From Sphingomonas zeae (GTDB lineage: Bacteria > Pseudomonadota > Alphaproteobacteria > Sphingomonadales > Sphingomonadaceae): DNA of 46,172 nt. Numbering within the stretch: the stretch's first letter is position 1; the number at the start of each line of letters is the position of its first letter. Shown in pieces: positions 42,701 to 46,172 of the stretch. The notes beneath the pieces were generated by a model, which worked only from the letters and a program-made list of their open reading frames with translations, had not been told where the DNA came from and searched no databases. A program made the position numbers and the translations under genes. The stretch lies in assembly GCF_014197135.1 (NCBI RefSeq), contig NZ_JACIFA010000021.1, positions 1 to 46,172 of the forward strand, written 5' to 3'.

Positions 42701-43107
42701 ACGCTCAGCGTGCCGATCGGCAGCCCCTCGGACGTCTCCAGCAGCGCCCCCGCGTAGAAGCGGAGCCCGGGATCGTCGACGACGAGGGGATGGTGGCTGA
42801 ACCGTTCGTCTTCCACCATGTCGGGTATAATGAACACGTCGGGCTGAAGGATCGCGTGCCGAAACAGCGATGCGGCGGGCGGCAGGGTATCCGTCCCGAT
42901 CCCGATCTCGGCCTTGAACCACTGCCGGTCGGTTGCAACGAAGGTGATGACGGCGATCGGCGCCTCGAACAAATCGGCGACCAGGCGGACCACGTCGTCG
43001 AAGGCGGCCTCCCGGCCTGTGTCGAGAATGGCGTAGCGGTCGAGCGCTGCCAGGCGGGCCGTTTCGTTCCAGGGCGGCAAAGGCCCCTGATCATGCGATG
43101 GTGTCAC
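39763..43107 (-). CDS. hybrid histidine kinase: GAF, four PAS, HisKA, HATPase, receiver
   Basis: A 1114-aa soluble protein starting at GTG 43107. A GAF domain spans about 20-165. PAS domains lie near 205-325, 330-450, 455-580 and 600-715. HisKA has His746 in GGIAHDFNNLL, and an HATPase follows at about 850-965 (NLAINARDAMPTGGRL, GTGLGLS). The receiver at about 990-1110 has phospho-acceptor Asp1038 (LLITDVGLPGG). There is no membrane segment. The HDFNNLL kinase type often works through its own receiver. The PAS domains lack a LOV cysteine motif, so a light role is not supported. The signal is unknown. Confidence 0.9.
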   Translation of the reverse strand: MTPSHDQGPLPPWNETARLAALDRYAILDTGREAAFDDVVRLVADLFEAPIAVITFVATDRQWFKAEIGIGTDTLPPAASLFRHAILQPDVFIIPDMVEDERFSHHPLVVDDPGLRFYAGALLETSEGLPIGTLSVLDTQARSDGVTEQQRFALRLLARQVMTQLDLRYEIAMREERARRLEAEIAGRTAADQAHRDSERRLDAVLNNTRMAVFLMDEHQHCVYANAAAETLTGYSLAQMTGRPLHDVVHHTRPDGSHYPLEECPIDRAFPERAQMDGEELFVRLDGSFYPVRFTASPLLDDRGQPVGTIIEARDITASRARDAALRESEARFRNMADHAPVMMWVTDAGGQCTYLNRAWYEFTGQSEDAAHGLGWLDAVHPDDRGWSGEMFLAANATAEAFRLEYRLRHHDGTYRWAIDAASPRFGADGEFLGYIGSVIDINERREAENALRISEERYRTLFESIEVGFCIAEIQFDGDRAVDYRFIEANPAFQKQTGLFHATGRSARELVPELEQSWFDRYGQVARSGEAIRFESGSDAMGRWFDVHALRVGQPDANRIAILFNDVSARRQAELQLREVNDTLELRVEEAVAERKLWADVIENTDALIAVVSSEFRYLALNAAYAEEFERIFGIRPKVGDHLPGLMRQMPEHCEPVLAIWRRALAGENFSIVEEFGDANRARPYYELRFNALHDRMGHFVGAFQYAVDVSDRLRDQARLAEAEEQLRQAQKMEAVGQLTGGIAHDFNNLLAGIIGSLEIIERRLSTGRVDGLDRFISGAQTSAQRAAALTQRLLAFSRRQTLDPKPTDVNRLVFGMEDLIRRTVGPAIRVEVVGAGGLWPARVDAAQLESALLNLAINARDAMPTGGRLTIETANKWLDDRGGRERQLPPGQYLSICVTDSGTGIPRDLIDRIFDPFFTTKPIGQGTGLGLSMIHGFVRQSGGQVRVYSEAGHGTTMCLYLPRYLGEVGDDQVPDEAIVDDGTGRTVLVIDDEATVRMLIVEVLQEAGYTAVEAEDGPSGMKILQSAIPIDLLITDVGLPGGMNGRQVADAARDIRPDLKILFVTGFAENAAVGNGHLAPGMAVMTKPFVMTELGNKIVEILEPSAGPVESA

Positions 43108-43420
43108 TGGTATCGGAGCCTGATTATCGGTACGCGCTTCACTTCGACCGCGCCATATCGGTCGGCCACACTCAACGCCTAACCCGTTGATTTGATGCAG
43201 CGCCGCAGGAAATCATTGGGACGGTACGCGGACTGCCCGAGCGGGCGGGAGGGAGAGGCTGAGACGCGGTCCTTGACCTCCTCGGCGGCTTCCGCTCTTC
43301 AGAAAGCGTCTGTGGGACGCTTCGGTCATTAACCGTTAGGCTGGCCCCCTAATCCATTTCCATTGATGTGGATCCTGGACAGAAAGGAACGCCGCAGGGG
43401 CTACACAGCCTATAGAGCCG
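43108..43420. other. 313-base intergenic region upstream of the kinase gene
   Basis: It holds a hairpin (43304-43322) and presumably the promoter of the kinase gene. I see no gene or tRNA. Confidence 0.5.
43304..43322 (-). terminator. hairpin downstream of the cupin gene
   Basis: AAGCGTC and GACGCTT are exact complements around a 5-base loop. Read on the minus strand, the stem is followed by TTTCTG, a weak U-run, about 100 bases after the cupin stop. A terminator is plausible. Confidence 0.45.
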
Positions 43421-43918
43421 TCATCGGCTGACGGGCAGTTTCGTGCCGAGGAGCACCAGGCGATCGCCCGTGACCCCGAACCAGTGGGGCACCCCTGCGG
43501 GAAGGAGCAGGACGTCACCGGGCCGAAGCGGCCGCGTCGTGCCGCCGTCGATCCGCTCTCCCTCCACGAGATTGGCCGCCCGCGTGACCGGCGCGACCAA
43601 TGTTCCGCCCGTCACCAGCGTACCGGCCCCCTCCAGCACGACGACATATTCCGCTTCTGTCGGATGCATCGCTGGTCGGCCGGGCTTCTTCCAGATCTCG
43701 ATGGCCACGACCCGCGGGCCATCCTGGACCAGCGGACGCCATGCGAACCCCTGACCGGGCTTCATGTCCGCGAGCATCGCCGCCACCTGTGCGCGAACCG
43801 CATCGCCGCTTGCGAAATCATGGCCGCCTGACGGCGCCAGTGTGCTGGCTTGCGATGCCGCTCCGCAAAGAAGCGCCGATGTCACCACAACCGCCACGTT
43901 CCCGCTGAAAAACCGCAT
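43421..43918 (-). CDS. exported cupin-domain protein
   Basis: A 165-aa protein starting at ATG 43918 with AGCAGG 6 bases upstream. The signal peptide MRFFSGNVAVVVTSALLCGA is followed by a single cupin beta barrel: MHPTEAEYVVVLEGAGTLV (motif 1) and LRPGDVLLLPAGVPHWFGVT (motif 2, with PxxxPH). The first motif lacks the usual paired His, though HPTE..Y supplies one His and a Glu. Substrate unknown. Confidence 0.8.
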   Translation of the reverse strand: MRFFSGNVAVVVTSALLCGAASQASTLAPSGGHDFASGDAVRAQVAAMLADMKPGQGFAWRPLVQDGPRVVAIEIWKKPGRPAMHPTEAEYVVVLEGAGTLVTGGTLVAPVTRAANLVEGERIDGGTTRPLRPGDVLLLPAGVPHWFGVTGDRLVLLGTKLPVSR

Positions 43919-43984
43919 CTGAAACCTGCTCCGCCAAAGACCTGGTTGTGGCATCGCCCCGCCTCGACGACAACAACTACGAGG

Positions 43985-45142
43985 CTATGCCTCTGATTTC
44001 GGCCGCTTCTGCCAGGCCGCAAGCGCCGCCATCGTGATCGCGAGGACACCGAGGGGACGCCCCCTGCGCAACAAGGCGAAGCCGATGGTCGCGACGGTTC
44101 CGCTACCGGCCAGCACCACTGCGGTGCCAAGCGGTTCAATCCGCCCGGACAAAGCCTCCGCCTGTGGCCGGGTGGTCGATGACATGGAATGCTTCTCTCG
44201 CGCACGCACGGAAGTGGGCGCGTCGCCCTTGACCTGGCGTTCCAGCTCGGCATTCAGTTCCGCGCCCATCAGGAAGACATAGGCGCTGAGCCAGAGCCAT
44301 GTCAGGGTCACGATGACGGCGCTCAGCGAGCCATATGTCGCCCCGTAATTGCCGAAATGCGAGACATAGAAGCCGAACGCGGCTGTGCCGGCCAGCCACA
44401 GCAGCGTCGCGCCGACCGACCCGGGGGACAGCCACACCCATCGCGGTTGCCGCTGGTCCGGTCCATAGCGGAACAGCATCGCGGCCGCTGTCACGACGAA
44501 CATCGCCAGCAGCAGATAGCCCCCCAGCCTCACCGCCACCAGCACCACTCCGGGCGCACCGGGGATGAGCCCGTCGAGAAACGCCAGCAGCATGGTCGTA
44601 CCCATCGCGACGAAGATCAGCAGGACGCCACCGGCGACGATCGCGAATTGCAACAGGTTCAGCCGGACAAAGCCCCGCGTCTCTCGGGTATCATAGGCAA
44701 CGTTCAGCCCCGTGACGATGGCGGAGGACCCCTTGGTCGCCCCGTACCAGGCCAGAGCCAGCGCAATAACCAGCCCGGTCCCCTGCTTGTCCTTCGCGCT
44801 CTCCACGACCGTCAGCAACTGATCCGTGATGATCGAGGCGGCGTCACGCGGCAGCGATGCGAAGACAGCCTCGACATTATGCTGCACCGTCTCCGCATCG
44901 GCGAACAGTCCGTAGCTCAGCACGACGGCGCCCAGCGTCGGGACGATCGCGGCAAAGACATAGAAGGCAATACCAGCGGCGATGATGCCGATATTGTCGT
45001 CGCCCATCTCCTTCCAGGTTCGTTTGACGACGGCCAGCCAACCCCGGGGAGGCACCTGAAGCGGCGAACGCGCGCCTTCGCCAGCACGCTGATCGGTTGC
45101 TCCTTCGCCTGCCGCGGCCCCCTGCCCCATCCTGTCATCCAT
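43985..45142 (-). CDS. YihY/BrkB-family membrane protein
   Basis: A 385-aa protein. The start at ATG 45142 has GAAGGG upstream; a longer upstream frame crosses the divergent gene and is rejected. After a polar N-terminus, GDDNIGIIAAGIAFYVFAAI opens a core of about six hydrophobic helices. YGATYGSLSAVIVTLTWLWL and GAELNAELE are the usual family endings. A further hydrophobic segment lies near the C-terminus. The old RNase BN label is not supported for this family; transport or envelope functions are suspected. Confidence 0.88.
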   Translation of the reverse strand: MDDRMGQGAAAGEGATDQRAGEGARSPLQVPPRGWLAVVKRTWKEMGDDNIGIIAAGIAFYVFAAIVPTLGAVVLSYGLFADAETVQHNVEAVFASLPRDAASIITDQLLTVVESAKDKQGTGLVIALALAWYGATKGSSAIVTGLNVAYDTRETRGFVRLNLLQFAIVAGGVLLIFVAMGTTMLLAFLDGLIPGAPGVVLVAVRLGGYLLLAMFVVTAAAMLFRYGPDQRQPRWVWLSPGSVGATLLWLAGTAAFGFYVSHFGNYGATYGSLSAVIVTLTWLWLSAYVFLMGAELNAELERQVKGDAPTSVRAREKHSMSSTTRPQAEALSGRIEPLGTAVVLAGSGTVATIGFALLRRGRPLGVLAITMAALAAWQKRPKSEA

Positions 45143-45256
45143 TTGCTTTCCCTTCGGAAAAGGCAAACTCGCGCTGGGCCGGATCGGTCCCCGGGGGAGG
45201 CAGGCGCGGCTTCCATAACATTGCGCTTCGGTCTGCAACCATGGCATGGCCCGGCC

Positions 45257-45724
45257 GTGGAGCATCGCCCCTATATCCTTGTGGACGCCGACGCCTGCCC
45301 GGTGAAGGACGAAATCTACCGCGTCGCTTACCGCCTGGACGTCCCGGTGACGGTGGTGAGCAACGCGCGGCTCCGCGTGCCGGACCACCCGCTGATCACG
45401 CGCATGGTGGTCGGCGATGCCTTCGACGCCGCCGACGACTGGATTGCCGAACGCGTCGACCGAATGGCGATCGTCATCACCGCCGACATCCTGCTTGCCG
45501 ACCGTTGCATCAAGGCGGGCGCGGCGGTGATCGCGCCGAACGGCAGGCCCTTTACCACCAGCTCGATCGGCAGCGCGGTCGCCGTGCGAGCCATCATGGC
45601 CGACCTGCGGGCGGGAGGTGATCGCGTCGGCGGACCACCCCCGTTCGGTAAGGAGGATCGGTCACGCTTTCTCTCGGCGCTGGACGCCGCATTGATGCGG
45701 GCTTTTCGCCAGGCGAAGCCGTAA
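45257..45724 (+). CDS. YaiI/YqxD-family (DUF188) protein
   Basis: A 155-aa protein. GTG 45257 is the best start, just before the conserved ILVDADACPVKDEIYRVA. VVGDAFDAADDWI, VITADILLADRC and NGRPFTTSSIGSAVA follow in family order. The fold is PIN-like and suggests nucleic-acid cleavage, but the function is not established. It is divergent from the BrkB-type gene. Confidence 0.88.
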   Translation: MEHRPYILVDADACPVKDEIYRVAYRLDVPVTVVSNARLRVPDHPLITRMVVGDAFDAADDWIAERVDRMAIVITADILLADRCIKAGAAVIAPNGRPFTTSSIGSAVAVRAIMADLRAGGDRVGGPPPFGKEDRSRFLSALDAALMRAFRQAKP

Positions 45725-45785
45725 CGATCACTGCAAGGCGGGTACGGCTTGATCTGCCGGGCGGAGGCCGACTACGACCGCGACC

Positions 45786-46082
45786 ATGAAGTCCTTTGCT
45801 CCCGCCCTCCGTCGGCTGCCCGTCGCCATCGTCCTGTCTGCGGCTATCGTAGCCCCGTCAACCGCGGCGATGGCGCAGGTCGGAAAGTCGACAAATGCCC
45901 CGGCCCCGAAGCCCATGCCGGACGCCGGCATCATTCCCTTGCCGCTGACGCCCATCGTGCCGGCGTCGCAGCGTTCGTGCACCACGCAAACTCCGTCCGG
46001 GCTCGGCTATACGGTGCTGCGCCCCGCGAGCGGACCCAAGCCCGGCGCGGATGCGACGGTGCTCGTCAACTATATCGGCTAG
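45786..46082 (+). pseudogene. FKBP-type peptidyl-prolyl isomerase, 5' part, cut by an IS
   Basis: A signal peptide (RRLPVAIVLSAAIVAPSTAA) and a Pro-rich linker precede TPSGLGYTVLRPASGPKPGA and VLVNYIG, the start of an FKBP domain. The stop TAG arises where the IS5-like element joins: TA fits the usual target duplication and G the first IS base. Only about 30 residues of the catalytic domain remain, so the product is inactive. Confidence 0.75.
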
Positions 46083-46172
46083 GGTCAGGACTCGTTGATC
46101 AAAGCCAGAAGATGATGGTGGCAGCGAGGGCGACGGCGGAGAAGAAGGCGGTTGGGCACCGATCGTAGCGGG
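46081..46172 (-). mobile_element. IS5-family element, end plus transposase C-terminus (partial)
   Basis: On the minus strand the frame reads RYDRCPTAFFSAVALAATII and FWL, then TGA (46101-46099), the ending common to IS5-family transposases of the IS427 type. The terminal sequence starts near GGGTCAGGACTCGTTGATCA at about 46082. The rest lies beyond the window edge. Insertion is in a TA within the FKBP gene. Confidence 0.8.

Noticed and set aside
40702..43182. Long plus-strand open frame over the histidine kinase
   Set aside because: Antisense shadow; the kinase on the minus strand has full catalytic motifs.

Overview
The window is high-GC DNA from an alphaproteobacterium, most probably a Sphingomonas-like member of the Sphingomonadaceae. 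The clues are a perfect GTTC-N7-GTTC LexA box, a GcrA-type DNA-binding domain, a DUF6961-like small gene, and an alphaproteobacterial BigR/Blh sulfide cluster. It is an accessory region with transposase fragments at both ends: an IS630-like 3' end at 2-79 and an IS5-like 3' end at 46099-46172, which has cut an FKBP-type gene.

Left part (1-4800): an SOS mutagenesis operon reads leftward from a LexA box (umuD, umuC, an unknown gene, and a NYN-domain protein). It is flanked by a probable SRAP remnant, an amber-interrupted DUF6961-like gene, a small secreted protein, a small protein with an internal duplication, and a DUF3892-type protein.

Defence island (4828-28621): (a) a WYL-domain regulator diverges from an operon encoding a RecB-like nuclease / DnaQ-like exonuclease / SF1 helicase fusion, a small membrane protein and an unknown 266-aa protein. 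(b) A non-coding region of 936 bases carries seven 16-bp palindromes and a GANTC-containing hairpin. (c) A tight operon follows: small HTH protein, DUF499 ATPase, 159-aa protein, DUF1156 adenine methyltransferase, and PLD/SNF2 helicase. This recalls BREX type 3 or helicase-methylase-ATPase systems, but has no PglZ. (d) A three-gene set with ATGA overlaps comes next: SIR2-like effector, 206-aa middle protein, and a Rad50-like ABC ATPase with a zinc hook. This is the layout of a Lamassu / ABC three-component system with a SIR2 effector. (e) A zinc-finger-like protein fused to a GcrA DNA-binding domain follows, and then a zeta-type toxin with its antitoxin. My reading is that the methyltransferase and helicase operon marks and senses DNA, the SIR2 module is a second NAD-depleting layer, and the toxin pair stabilises the island.

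Right part (29356-46172): a sulfide/persulfide cluster (TauE, rhodanese-DUF2892, BigR-like repressor, divergent persulfide dioxygenase); a chromate transporter; a Czc-type heavy-metal RND efflux operon led by an amber-interrupted His-rich gene; a large hybrid histidine kinase; a cupin; a YihY/BrkB membrane protein; a DUF188 protein; and the IS-disrupted FKBP gene. This is a stress and metal resistance segment. The 734 bases between the toxin gene and the sulfide cluster hold inverted repeats and gene debris, and look like a junction between two acquisitions.
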